A DNA stretch of 64,000 nucleotides from Clostridiaceae bacterium (GTDB lineage: Bacteria > Bacillota > Clostridia > DSM-8532), in NCBI GenBank assembly GCA_012521105.1, contig JAAYNA010000084.1, positions 62,001-126,000 of the forward strand. Direction: 5' to 3'. The position numbers and the translations under genes were made by a program. Below are positions 39,773 to 49,977 of the stretch, piece after piece. Every line of letters starts with the position of its first letter. Position 1 is the stretch's first letter. The notes under the pieces were generated by a model that saw only the letters and a program-made list of their open reading frames with translations, was not told where the DNA came from and searched no databases.

Positions 39773-41284
39773 ATGGAAAGTTTACATGACTTTACAACAA
39801 CATATGCGGGTTTTAATGGTAAAAGCTATTTATCATTTTCAATTCCTGCCCAGGAAGAGCTTGTAGAGTATCAAATTGAGATGCTGACAAAAAACAGAAT
39901 TGATTTTTTGCTGCCGTTGTCTGTTCAAAGACTGAACAATGATTGGAAGCTGTCATACGAAATTACATCGAAAATACCATTAGGAAAAGTGCTGGAAAGA
40001 AAAAGCTTGAAATACGAAGAATTTGAGTATCTTATAAAACAAGTAGGAAAAATTACGATGAAATTAAAGGATTATCTCCTTGATATTTCTTCGGTTATTT
40101 TTGACAAAGCATATATTTATTGTGATCCTGGCGATTTATCGTTATATTTCATGTATTTCCCCATAAAGACAGAAAGATTACATTCAGATACAATGAAAGA
40201 CTTTCTTCAGAAGCTGATATTTGAAGATATCAGATTGCTTGATGATTCATCCGGAAGCCTTTTAAAAAGGTTATTGGATGTTCTGAAGTCTGAAACATTC
40301 ATCCCCGAACAGCTTTTGAAGTGTATAAACTCTAAACAGCCTGAAAAACAGAACCATACATACCGGTCTATTGATGAAAGTGATAGCAGCAGTAATGTTG
40401 TCAGTTCCAGGCAATCTGCAGGGGAGCAGAAGTACCCTATTCCAAAAATAAACTACCGTGAAAGTATTATCAAGAAGCATGAGAAAAATGATCAAACTTC
40501 CAATCTGAAATATCCGTTAAAATCTTATATAGTTGCAGGTACGGTTAATATATTTCTAATTGGCATATTATTTTACGTTTTATTTTCAAAAAGCGGTTCA
40601 AATAGAACCAGCACATTGCTGGGGTTAGCTCTTATTGGTTCTGCAATTAATTATTTTCTTGTTACAAGATTATTTTCAGAGGATAAAAGAACAACCGATA
40701 AAGAGGAAATCAGTAAACCGGCTGAAGGTTCGGCTTTTAAACGTTTTGCTAATGAAGCTGTTGAGGAAGACATTATTCTTCCCAAAAGGAGACCTGTGTG
40801 TATCGAAAGGAAGGATACAGAAAACAGAGCTTTCAGAGACGGTTACGAATACCAAAATAAAGAAACAGAGCCTATTGAACCGGTATTACCATCTGATAGC
40901 ACACCAGAAGATTTTAGCGAAGGCAGCAAAAGGCTTTACAATGCTCCGGTTATTCAGGACAAGACAGTTATTCTGGGGTTTGCTGCAGGAAACATGCCAT
41001 ATCTTCAAAGCCACTCGCATCCGAACGAAAAAATAAATATTGCGAAAGATTCAATGCTGTTAGGAAGGCTTTCGGATAGTGTGGATTATGCAATACAAAA
41101 CAAAGCAGTAGGAAAAATTCATGCAGAAATAGTAAAAAGGGAAGACAGCTATTATATAATCGATTTGAATTCGGTAAACGGTACATATGTTAATAACGAA
41201 AGAATTACCTGCAGTACCGAGGTTAAATTGAAAAACGGTGATATCATTACAATGGCCAATGAGTCATATACATTTATTCTTTAA
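39773..41284 (+). CDS. DUF6382-like N-terminal domain plus TM and C-terminal FHA domain protein
   Basis: C-terminal MLLGRLSDSVDYAIQNKAVGKIHAEIVKREDSYYIIDLNSVNGTYVNNERI (FHA); YPLKSYIVAGTVNIFLIGILFYVLF TM. Confidence 0.78.
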   Translation: MESLHDFTTTYAGFNGKSYLSFSIPAQEELVEYQIEMLTKNRIDFLLPLSVQRLNNDWKLSYEITSKIPLGKVLERKSLKYEEFEYLIKQVGKITMKLKDYLLDISSVIFDKAYIYCDPGDLSLYFMYFPIKTERLHSDTMKDFLQKLIFEDIRLLDDSSGSLLKRLLDVLKSETFIPEQLLKCINSKQPEKQNHTYRSIDESDSSSNVVSSRQSAGEQKYPIPKINYRESIIKKHEKNDQTSNLKYPLKSYIVAGTVNIFLIGILFYVLFSKSGSNRTSTLLGLALIGSAINYFLVTRLFSEDKRTTDKEEISKPAEGSAFKRFANEAVEEDIILPKRRPVCIERKDTENRAFRDGYEYQNKETEPIEPVLPSDSTPEDFSEGSKRLYNAPVIQDKTVILGFAAGNMPYLQSHSHPNEKINIAKDSMLLGRLSDSVDYAIQNKAVGKIHAEIVKREDSYYIIDLNSVNGTYVNNERITCSTEVKLKNGDIITMANESYTFIL

Positions 41285-41413
41285 TAAACTGCTTCAAATC
41301 TGTTATCCCTGCACTTTAGCTTTCCTTCTTTTCTTTTTTTATAGTATAATTGAAGTCAATCGATATTTTATAGATATCGATTGTTTTATTTACTTACTGC
41401 TTGGGGGTATTCG

Positions 41414-42517
41414 ATGAAAAAATTTCTGACAGTGTTACTGCTGTTCCTGCTTTTACCTGTCGGGTTTTCCATGGCAGCGACAGATGTGGCCTATTCGGTA
41501 CGTGCGAAGGTTGTTGAATTGTTAGAACATACCGGAAATGAAGTTAATGAACTGGCAGACAGTTATTATTTTGAAAGTCAGTTTGTGAAGGTTAGAATAC
41601 TGGAAGGTGAGCATAAGGGGAAAAAAGTGATGGCAGAACACAGTACCACTGCTTACTTTACCGATTATGAAACCTACAGGCTGAAAAAGGGTGACCGTGT
41701 TTTTATTACATATAATATTGATGATTATGGAGAACCGGTGGATATTTATGTTACCGATCTGGTAAGGGAGAATTACCTGTTACTCATAACGGCCTTGTTT
41801 GTATTTCTTATTTTGATATTAGGCAGGGGTCAGGGGGTAAAAACTATTATTACGCTTTTTATAACGGTATTTATTGTTATAAAGATATTAATACCATTGA
41901 TTCTAAAAGGCTTTCCGCCTTTGCTGACTTCGGTCGTATTGTGCAGTATCGTTATTTTAATAAGCTTTCTTATAATTACCGGCTGGAATAAGAAAACTCA
42001 TGCTGCAGCAATAGGAACTGTTTCGGGAGTTGTAATTGCCGGTGCATTAGCTTTAATTATAGGTTCTTCTGCAAGGCTTACCGGGCTGGCACAGGAAGAA
42101 ACACTGATGCTGATAAATATTCCCCAGGAAGTTAGGTTTAATTATCAGGGGCTTTTATTCTCAGGGATCATTATAGGTTCAATGGGTGCAGTAATGGATG
42201 TAGGTATGTCCATTGCATCTGCATTATATGAGATAAAAAATGCCAACCCTGATGTTACTTTTTCCCAGCTGGTCCGATCGGGATTGAATGTTGGCAGGGA
42301 TGTCATGGGAACAATGTCTAATACACTGATTCTTGCTTATGCAGGTGGTGCACTGAATTTAATACTGCTTTTTACAGCATATGATATTCCCTTTGGGCAA
42401 ATTATTAACGGAGACTATATGGCTTCGGAGATTGTTCGTGCGCTGGCAGGCAGCATTGGTTTGATTATTACCATTCCCTGTACAACGCTTATCGCAGCTA
42501 AACTATACACTAAATAG
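41414..42517 (+). CDS. YibE/F family membrane protein
   Basis: Signal peptide, FVFLILILGRGQGVKTIITLFITVFIVIKILIPLILKG, SGIIIGSMGAVMDVGMSIASALYEI, DVMGTMSNTLILAYAGGAL. Confidence 0.88.
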   Translation: MKKFLTVLLLFLLLPVGFSMAATDVAYSVRAKVVELLEHTGNEVNELADSYYFESQFVKVRILEGEHKGKKVMAEHSTTAYFTDYETYRLKKGDRVFITYNIDDYGEPVDIYVTDLVRENYLLLITALFVFLILILGRGQGVKTIITLFITVFIVIKILIPLILKGFPPLLTSVVLCSIVILISFLIITGWNKKTHAAAIGTVSGVVIAGALALIIGSSARLTGLAQEETLMLINIPQEVRFNYQGLLFSGIIIGSMGAVMDVGMSIASALYEIKNANPDVTFSQLVRSGLNVGRDVMGTMSNTLILAYAGGALNLILLFTAYDIPFGQIINGDYMASEIVRALAGSIGLIITIPCTTLIAAKLYTK

Positions 42518-42604
42518 ACCACTTTTTCTTTTTCTGATATACTGGTATTGATTTTTTTTAAATAGCAATTTATTATTTAATAAAAGATGTAACAGGGGAA
42601 TATT

Positions 42605-43345
42605 ATGGCGTTGTTTAAAAGACATAAAACTATAGATTTAATAAAAATACCTGAGCATGTAGCAATAATTGTTGATGGAAACGGAAGATGGGCAGAAAAA
42701 CGCGGGTTGCCAAGAAGTGCAGGTCACCGTGAAGGAGCCAAAACTGTAAAAAAAACCATTGAACTGGCGTATGATCTAGGTATTCGCTACCTTACTTTCT
42801 TTGCTTTTTCAAGTGAAAACTGGTCCAGGCCCAAAGAAGAAGTGGATGAGCTGATGAAGCTATACCTTGATTATTTAAAAAGTGCAGAGAATGAAAACAG
42901 CGACAGAAATGTCAGGGTGAAGATAATTGGAAGCAGACAAGGCTTAACCCGGGAGCTGATCGACCAGATCGATAAGATAGAAAAAAACACTATTAACAAT
43001 GATAAAATGACATTAATAATTGCACTGAATTACGGTGGCCGCCAGGATATACTTCAGGCAGTAAAAAAAATAGTAGATGATGTAGAGGCCGGCGTGCTTG
43101 ATAAAGACAGTATTACAGAGGATGAAGTCAGGAAAAGATTGTACACAGAAGACATACCCGATCCTGATCTGTTGATACGGACAAGTGGTGAAATGAGAAT
43201 CAGCAATTTTCTTATCTGGCAGTGCTCATATACCGAGTTCTATTTTTCTGAAGTTCTTTGGCCGGATTTCAAGGGAAAACATTTTGAAGAAGCAATCCTT
43301 GAGTACCAGAGAAGAAACAGACGTTTTGGAAGCCTGGGTAAATAA
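42605..43345 (+). CDS. uppS: Isoprenyl transferase (undecaprenyl diphosphate synthase)
   Basis: HVAIIVDGNGRWAEKRGLPRSAGHREGAKTV, TFFAFSSENWSRPKEEVDELM, PDLLIRTSGEMRISNFLIWQCSYTEFYFSEVLWPDF. Confidence 0.97.
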   Translation: MALFKRHKTIDLIKIPEHVAIIVDGNGRWAEKRGLPRSAGHREGAKTVKKTIELAYDLGIRYLTFFAFSSENWSRPKEEVDELMKLYLDYLKSAENENSDRNVRVKIIGSRQGLTRELIDQIDKIEKNTINNDKMTLIIALNYGGRQDILQAVKKIVDDVEAGVLDKDSITEDEVRKRLYTEDIPDPDLLIRTSGEMRISNFLIWQCSYTEFYFSEVLWPDFKGKHFEEAILEYQRRNRRFGSLGK

Positions 43346-43400
43346 TGCAGTCTGTTCTTTAATTTTCTGTGTAATCCTTTAAGAAAGCGGCGGTGATTTT

Positions 43401-44261
43401 TTGAAAACAAGAATTATAAGTGGTATAGTTGCATCTGTTATTCTTTTTATTATAATGCAACTACCACCATTTATTGTGGGCGTAGCTGTTTTTGCAGTCT
43501 CTTTGGTTGCCCTTTATGAATTTTATCAGAGTGTCAGAAAGGTAAATTTTAATCCCATAAGGTTTATAGGTTTTTCTACATGTACTATTTTCTTTATGTA
43601 TTTAATTGGCAGTGCTTTTGTTAGTGATTTGAAAAGTATCTTCTTAAAGGATTTATACCGGACGGTTTTCCAGCAGGACATTATATATCTGATTACTTAC
43701 CTGGTAACCATTTGGCTGCTGCTTCAACTTGTTTTCAGACCTAAACGTTTTACATTAAAAGATGTAGCTGTTACACTTCTGGGAATGGCTTATATCCCCT
43801 TTCTGTTATCCTTTGCTTTTATGGTTAGACTAATGGATAATGGGTATGAATTATCCTGGCTTATAATAGTAGGAACCTTCAGCACAGATATTTTTGCATA
43901 TTTTATAGGAAAATTCTTTGGAAAGAAGAAGCTGCTACCAGAAATAAGCCCTAATAAAACTATTGCCGGCAGTATAGGAGGAATTATGGGCAGCATTGTA
44001 TGTACAACTCTTTATGGAATATTATACATAAACAGTTTTTCAGGGCTCTACCTTAATGTTTTGCATTATCTGATATTAGGTATTTTGTGCGGGATAATAT
44101 CACAGCTGGGCGACTGGGCAGCTTCAGCAATAAAAAGAAATGTGGGTATTAAAGATTTTGGGCATATCATGCCCGGACATGGAGGTCTTCTTGACAGAAT
44201 AGACAGCTTGATTTTTGTTGCCCCCACAGTATATTTTTATATTAAGTTTGTTATATTTTGA
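43401..44261 (+). CDS. cdsA: Phosphatidate cytidylyltransferase
   Basis: DIFAYFIGKFFGKKKLLPEISPNKTIAGSIGG, SQLGDWAASAIKRNVGIKDFGHIMPGHGGLLDRIDSLIF. Confidence 0.95.
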   Translation: MKTRIISGIVASVILFIIMQLPPFIVGVAVFAVSLVALYEFYQSVRKVNFNPIRFIGFSTCTIFFMYLIGSAFVSDLKSIFLKDLYRTVFQQDIIYLITYLVTIWLLLQLVFRPKRFTLKDVAVTLLGMAYIPFLLSFAFMVRLMDNGYELSWLIIVGTFSTDIFAYFIGKFFGKKKLLPEISPNKTIAGSIGGIMGSIVCTTLYGILYINSFSGLYLNVLHYLILGILCGIISQLGDWAASAIKRNVGIKDFGHIMPGHGGLLDRIDSLIFVAPTVYFYIKFVIF

Positions 44262-44278
44262 ATTTTGGAGTTTTGCAT

Positions 44279-45472
44279 ATGACGAAGAATTTGGTTGTAT
44301 TAGGTTCAACTGGCTCAATAGGAACACAGGCTCTTGAAGTATGTGACAATATTAATATTCGGGTTTTGGGTCTTTCTGCTGCTGAAAATATAGATAAACT
44401 TGAAATTCAGGCAAGAAAACATAAACCGTCCATTGTATCGGTATTGAATGCTGAACGTGGAAAAGAGCTTAAAACCCGGCTGAAAGATACCAATATAAAA
44501 GTTGTTTGGGGCATTGAAGGGATGATTGAACTTGTTACTATTCCCGATGCCGATACCGTTCTTACCTCAGTTGTGGGGATTGCAGGTCTTGTTCCTACAA
44601 TTAAGGCCATTGAGGCAGGTAAAAATATTGCCCTTGCAAACAAGGAAACTCTTGTTACTGCAGGAAGACTGGTAATGGAGGCTGCTAAAAAGAACAATAT
44701 TAGTATATTACCCGTTGACAGTGAACACATGGCAATTTTCCAATGTTTGTCGGGTAACAGAATTGAAGACGTTGAAAAACTGATTTTAACTGCATCGGGT
44801 GGGCCATTCCGCGGCTATACCATGGAACAACTTAATGATGTTACTGTAGAGCAGGCGTTAAACCATCCAAACTGGTCAATGGGAAAAAAGATAACAGTAG
44901 ATTCTGCAACAATGATGAACAAGGGGCTTGAGGTTTTGGAAGCCCGCTGGCTGTTTGACATGGATTTATCTAAAATTGAAGTTTTGGTTCATCCGCAAAG
45001 TATTATCCATTCAATGGTGTCTTTCAATGATGGTTCGATAATAGCACAACTGGGGGCTTCAGATATGAGAATTCCTATTCAGTTAGCCCTGACATGGCCT
45101 GAGCGTTGCGTTAATAATTTTGGAAGGGTGGATTTCAGTGAGATAAGCTCGCTTACTTTTGAAAAACCCGATTTAAGGGTATTTAAATGTCTTGATTTTG
45201 CAATCCAGGCAGCAAATATTGGGGGGAGTATGCCTGTTGTGTTAAATGCAGCAAATGAAGTTGCGGTTTCATTGTTTTTAAATCATAAAATTTCTTTCAG
45301 AACTATTATGGATTTGATTGAACTTGTTATGGAAAATCATAAGGTGCATATTAAACCTTCCCTTAATGATATAATAGAAATAGATTGTTCAGTACGCGAA
45401 GAAACCTTGAATATATACGAAAAAGAGTATAGCAAAATGAAGAAAGTTTTTAGTTTAACTCAAGCAGAATAG
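44279..45472 (+). CDS. dxr: 1-deoxy-D-xylulose-5-phosphate reductoisomerase
   Basis: VVLGSTGSIGTQALEV, ANKETLVTAG, PVDSEHMAIFQCL, VDSATMMNKGLEVLEARWLF. Confidence 0.96.
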   Translation: MTKNLVVLGSTGSIGTQALEVCDNINIRVLGLSAAENIDKLEIQARKHKPSIVSVLNAERGKELKTRLKDTNIKVVWGIEGMIELVTIPDADTVLTSVVGIAGLVPTIKAIEAGKNIALANKETLVTAGRLVMEAAKKNNISILPVDSEHMAIFQCLSGNRIEDVEKLILTASGGPFRGYTMEQLNDVTVEQALNHPNWSMGKKITVDSATMMNKGLEVLEARWLFDMDLSKIEVLVHPQSIIHSMVSFNDGSIIAQLGASDMRIPIQLALTWPERCVNNFGRVDFSEISSLTFEKPDLRVFKCLDFAIQAANIGGSMPVVLNAANEVAVSLFLNHKISFRTIMDLIELVMENHKVHIKPSLNDIIEIDCSVREETLNIYEKEYSKMKKVFSLTQAE

Positions 45473-45517
45473 TTTTATGGAAAGAGAAAAAATATTTCTT
45501 AGAAGGCAGGTACAGAT

Positions 45518-46810
45518 ATGAATATTCTGATGGCATTTATTTCATTAAGCTTTATAATACTTATACATGAGTTAGGACATTTTATGGCAGCCCGCTGGGT
45601 TGGCATGAAAGTTTTGGAGTTCTCAATTTTTATGGGTCCTAAGCTTTTTTCATGGGGAAAAGGAGAAACAAAGTATTCCATACGTGCAATACCGATTGGT
45701 GGGTTTGTTAAACTGGAAGGCGAAGAAGAAGCCTCGGAAGACGAACGTGCATTCAACAATAAATCGGCGGGAAGAAGGGCGTTAGTTGTTGTAGCAGGCG
45801 CCGCAATGAACATTATTATAGCAATTCTGATAATAACTGTAATTTCTTTCTCTTTTGGTTTCAGTACCAGTACTGTAGCTCAGTTAAGCGGAGATTCGGC
45901 TTTAAAAGAGGCTGGTATAATGCCGGGTGATAAGATTGTATCCTACGACGGGAAGCATGTTTTCCATCCAAGTGACCTTTCGATGTTTTTGTATGTGTCG
46001 GAAGGAGAGCCGGTTGAAGTTGCGTACCGCCGTGAAGGTGTTAAAGGGGTACAGCGTACAACAGTTACTCCAAAGGAAATACCCCCGGTTTATTTGATTG
46101 GAATAACTGTTGGCACTACCGATGGTAAGGCAAACAACGTGGTAGGGTCGGTGCAAAATGGCTCTCCGGCGGGTATGGCTGGGCTTATTCCGGGAGATAT
46201 TATTATAAAAGTTGATGAAGTGCCGGTAACAGAAAGAGATGACCTTTTAAATTATCTTCAGCAAACAAAGGGTAAGCCAGTGCATATTACTGTTAACAGG
46301 AATGGGGATATTATTACTTTTCACGATGTAGTGCCAGAGGCAAGCGAGACATATTATGACCTGGGTGCACAATTTGAATATAAGAAGGGCAATTTCATAA
46401 GTTCACTGGCAAGCAGTATAAATTATTCGATATCTACAATAAGAAGTGTTTTATATTCCATTACATGGCTGATTTCAGGAAAAGCCAGCTTTAAAGATGT
46501 ATCAGGACCGGTAGGTATTGTTTCATATATAGGCGATGTTGTTGAAATGGGAAGGGGATTTTCAGAGAAGTTGCTATACCTTCTTCAGATAACTGCATTT
46601 TTAAGCCTGAATCTTGGAGTCATGAATTTAATTCCGTTTCCTGCACTTGATGGTGCTAAATTGTTATTTATTATTATAGAAAAAATCCGCAGAAAGCCTA
46701 TTGATCCCGAAAAAGAAGCATGGATTTCAATGGTGGGGTTCTTTATATTGATAGCGTTTATGATTGCTACGTTGTTTAATGATATTCCAAAACTTATCAG
46801 GGGCTTTTAA
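45518..46810 (+). CDS. rseP: RIP metalloprotease (site-2 protease)
   Basis: LIHELGHFMAAR (HExxH), PDZ domain, NLGVMNLIPFPALDGAKLLF. Confidence 0.95.
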   Translation: MNILMAFISLSFIILIHELGHFMAARWVGMKVLEFSIFMGPKLFSWGKGETKYSIRAIPIGGFVKLEGEEEASEDERAFNNKSAGRRALVVVAGAAMNIIIAILIITVISFSFGFSTSTVAQLSGDSALKEAGIMPGDKIVSYDGKHVFHPSDLSMFLYVSEGEPVEVAYRREGVKGVQRTTVTPKEIPPVYLIGITVGTTDGKANNVVGSVQNGSPAGMAGLIPGDIIIKVDEVPVTERDDLLNYLQQTKGKPVHITVNRNGDIITFHDVVPEASETYYDLGAQFEYKKGNFISSLASSINYSISTIRSVLYSITWLISGKASFKDVSGPVGIVSYIGDVVEMGRGFSEKLLYLLQITAFLSLNLGVMNLIPFPALDGAKLLFIIIEKIRRKPIDPEKEAWISMVGFFILIAFMIATLFNDIPKLIRGF

Positions 46811-47872
46811 ATGAGTAAGTTAATATTTAGAAAAATTACCAGAAAAATACGTGTAGGAAATGTTTACATTGGCGGTGATGCCCCCATTACCGTTCAGTCG
46901 ATGACGAACACAAAAACATCTGATGTAAGGGCTACTGTCGAACAGATTAAAAAACTTGAAGAAGCAGGTTGTGATATTGTCCGGTTCGCAATACCAGATA
47001 TGCAGTCTGCCCTGGCAATAGAAGAAATAAAAAGGAAAATTTCTGTTCCTGTCGTTGCAGATATTCACTTCGATTATCGTCTAGCAATAACAGCAATGGA
47101 AAAAGGTGCTGATAAAGTAAGAATTAACCCGGGAAATATTGGGTCGGAAGACAGGGTAAAAAGTGTGATAAGCTGTGCAAAAGAGCGCAGGATACCTATT
47201 CGCATAGGTGTAAACTCAGGTTCTTTGGATAAAGAACTTCTGGACAAATATAGCGGAGTTACACCGGAAGCCCTTGTAGAGAGCGCTTTGAAGCATGTTT
47301 CCATTCTGGAAAGGTTGAATTTTTATGATATTGTTATATCCCTAAAGGCTACAAATGTGCCTTTAACTATAGCTGCCTATAAGTTAATGTCCGAAAAGGT
47401 ATCTTATCCACTTCATATTGGTGTTACAGAAGCTGGGACTGTATATAACGGAACCATCAAATCAGCAGTTGGAATAGGCGCTTTGCTGGCAAACGGAATA
47501 GGCGATACGTTACGCGTATCGTTAACAGGAGATCCTGCAGAAGAAATAAAAGCAGGTAAAGCAATATTAAAATCCCTTGGTTTATACAACCGTGGGGCAG
47601 AACTAATTTCCTGTCCAACCTGTGGCCGTACAAAAATAAACCTGATAGCAATTGCAGAGCAGGTTGAAAAGGCACTGGAAAACGTAGAAAAGCCTATAAA
47701 AGTGGCTGTGATGGGTTGTGCGGTAAACGGGCCTGGCGAAGCAAGGGAAGCAGATATCGGAATAGCTGGGGGAGATGGTTGTGCACTTCTTTTTAAAAAG
47801 GGAAAAATCTTGAGAAAAATCCCCGAAGACAGAATTATTGAAGAATTAATGAACGAAATAGAAAAGTTTTGA
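46811..47872 (+). CDS. ispG: (E)-4-hydroxy-3-methylbut-2-enyl-diphosphate synthase
   Basis: VGNVYIGGDAPITVQSMTNTKTSDVRATVEQI, GADKVRINPGNIG, SCPTCGRTKINL, VMGCAVNGPGEAREADIGIAGG. Confidence 0.97.
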   Translation: MSKLIFRKITRKIRVGNVYIGGDAPITVQSMTNTKTSDVRATVEQIKKLEEAGCDIVRFAIPDMQSALAIEEIKRKISVPVVADIHFDYRLAITAMEKGADKVRINPGNIGSEDRVKSVISCAKERRIPIRIGVNSGSLDKELLDKYSGVTPEALVESALKHVSILERLNFYDIVISLKATNVPLTIAAYKLMSEKVSYPLHIGVTEAGTVYNGTIKSAVGIGALLANGIGDTLRVSLTGDPAEEIKAGKAILKSLGLYNRGAELISCPTCGRTKINLIAIAEQVEKALENVEKPIKVAVMGCAVNGPGEAREADIGIAGGDGCALLFKKGKILRKIPEDRIIEELMNEIEKF

Positions 47873-47874
47873 TT

Positions 47875-47901
47875 TTAGCACTCTCTTATCGAGAGTGCTA
47901 A
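47875..47901. promoter_or_regulatory. CIRCE element (HrcA operator)
   Basis: TTAGCACTC-TCTTATCGA-GAGTGCTAA, exact match to the 9-N9-9 consensus. Confidence 0.95.
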
Positions 47902-47908
47902 AAAAGTA

Positions 47909-47937
47909 TTGACATTAGAAAGTTATATGTCTATGAT
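47909..47937 (+). promoter_or_regulatory. SigA-type promoter of htpG
   Basis: TTGACA, 17-nt spacer, TATGAT, directly downstream of CIRCE. Confidence 0.75.
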
Positions 47938-48060
47938 ATTGATAGTATGACCGATGGCATTTTAAGGTTATGCCATTATTAGTTCTTCGTGCTCAGCAAT
48001 AAGTAATCTTGTTGCTTTTTTAATACAACTTTCAGTAAAAATAAAACAGGAGGTTATTGT

Positions 48061-49929
48061 ATGATTCAGGAAAAAGGCAGTATTTCTATCAGCACAGAAA
48101 ATATCTTTCCTATAATAAAGAAATGGTTGTATTCAGAGAAGGACATTTTCATAAGGGAACTTGTTTCGAATTCATCCGATGCAATAAGCAAGCTCAGTAA
48201 GCTTCAGTCTATTGGTGAAGCACCTGAAACTGAGCAGGACAAGTTCCAGATAACTGTTTCGATTAACAAAAAGGCTAAAACCATTAAGGTTATAGATAAT
48301 GGAATCGGAATGACCGACGAAGAAGTTAAAAAGTATATTAATCAGATAGCCTTTTCCGGAGCAAGGGATTTTATCGAGAAATATAAGGATAAAACAGATG
48401 ATCAGCAAATAATAGGGCATTTTGGGTTAGGGTTTTATTCTGCTTTTATGGTTGCAGATAAAGTCCAGATAGACACGTTATCTTATAAAGAAGGTGCTCA
48501 GGCTGTTCGCTGGATTAGCAGCGGAGATACCGAGTATGAAATGACCAATTCTGACAGGGATAAAACCGGAACTACAGTCACCCTTTACATGGCCGACGAC
48601 AGTTTGGAGTATACTGAGTATTTTAAAATGCATGAGATTTTGAAGAAGTATTTTTCCTTCTTACCCTATGAGCTTTACTTAATAGATGAGGATAAAGAAG
48701 AAGAAAAAGATAAAAAAGAAAAGCCGGAGCCAATAAACAATCCCAACCCGCTTTGGAAGAAGAATCCGAAGGACTGTACAGAAGATGAGTATAAAGAATT
48801 TTACCGTGAGACATTTTTTGATTTTCAGGATCCCCTGTTCTGGATCCACATTAATATGGAATATCCTTTCAGAATGCAGGGAATTATTTACTTCCCAAAA
48901 CTGAAGCATGAGTTTGAAACCATGGAAGGAAAAATAAAGTTATATTACAATCAGGTCTTTGTAGCAGATAACATTAAGGAAGTAATACCCGAATTCCTGC
49001 TAATGCTTAAAGGTATGCTGGATTGCCCCGATCTTCCGCTGAATGTATCCCGCAGCTTTCTTCAAAATGAAGGTTATGTTGAGAAGATTTCACGACATAT
49101 AACAAAAAAAGTTGCAGATAAACTTATTCTTTTGCATAAAAAGGAGTATGAAAATTACACTAAATACTGGGACGATATTAATCCCTTTGTTAAGTATGGC
49201 TGTATGCGTGAAGAAAGGTTCTATGAAAGAGTAAAGGATATTATTATATTTAAAACAATAAATGATGAGTATGTTACACTCAATGATTATCTTGAAAGAA
49301 ATAAGGAAAAGCATGAGAATACAGTTTACTATGTAAATGATGTGAACCAGCAGGCCCAATATATAAACATGTTTAAAAACAATCAAATGGAAGCTGTGGT
49401 GCTGAATACCCTAATTGATAACCATTTTATAAGCTTTCTCGAGTCCAAAAACAATAATGTTAAGTTTTTGAGAATTGACGCAGATATTACATCAAACCTG
49501 AAAGATCAGTCAACAGAAGAAGATGAAAAGGAAACTAAGAAGTTATCTGAAAAAATAGAAAAGCTTTTTAAAGATACTTTGAACATTAAAGATTTAAAGG
49601 TGCAGGTTGAAAAGCTAAAAGCTGAGTCAACACCGGCGATCATTCTTCTTTCAGAACAGTCCAGAAGAATGCAGGAAATGAGCAGGATGTTTGCCGGTGG
49701 GGATGCAAAAAATATGTTTCCTGCCGAAGAAACCCTGGTTATTAACCGTAACAGTAAACTTGTAAAAGCTCTTGCAGAAAGTATCGATGATAAGGAAAAG
49801 GATGAAGAACGGAAGCTTTTGGTCAGGCAGATTTATGATATTGCCCTGTTAAGTCATAAACCGCTGGAACCCGATGCATTATCAGCTTTTATAGAGCGCA
49901 GTATAAAACTGATGGAGAAAATAGTATAA
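48061..49929 (+). CDS. htpG: Molecular chaperone HtpG (Hsp90)
   Basis: KWLYSEKDIFIRELVSNSSDAISKL, IDNGIGMTDEEVKKYINQIAFSGA, GHFGLGFYSAFMVADKV, DLPLNVSRSFLQ. Confidence 0.97.
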   Translation: MIQEKGSISISTENIFPIIKKWLYSEKDIFIRELVSNSSDAISKLSKLQSIGEAPETEQDKFQITVSINKKAKTIKVIDNGIGMTDEEVKKYINQIAFSGARDFIEKYKDKTDDQQIIGHFGLGFYSAFMVADKVQIDTLSYKEGAQAVRWISSGDTEYEMTNSDRDKTGTTVTLYMADDSLEYTEYFKMHEILKKYFSFLPYELYLIDEDKEEEKDKKEKPEPINNPNPLWKKNPKDCTEDEYKEFYRETFFDFQDPLFWIHINMEYPFRMQGIIYFPKLKHEFETMEGKIKLYYNQVFVADNIKEVIPEFLLMLKGMLDCPDLPLNVSRSFLQNEGYVEKISRHITKKVADKLILLHKKEYENYTKYWDDINPFVKYGCMREERFYERVKDIIIFKTINDEYVTLNDYLERNKEKHENTVYYVNDVNQQAQYINMFKNNQMEAVVLNTLIDNHFISFLESKNNNVKFLRIDADITSNLKDQSTEEDEKETKKLSEKIEKLFKDTLNIKDLKVQVEKLKAESTPAIILLSEQSRRMQEMSRMFAGGDAKNMFPAEETLVINRNSKLVKALAESIDDKEKDEERKLLVRQIYDIALLSHKPLEPDALSAFIERSIKLMEKIV

Positions 49930-49939
49930 CCGAAGAGAT

Positions 49940-49958
49940 GGAGGGGAATAACCCCTCC
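49940..49958. terminator. Hairpin between htpG and HD gene (weak terminator or attenuator)
   Basis: GGAGGGG-AATAA-CCCCTCC then TGTTATT. Confidence 0.45.
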
Positions 49959-49977
49959 TGTTATTAAGGAGAGTATT

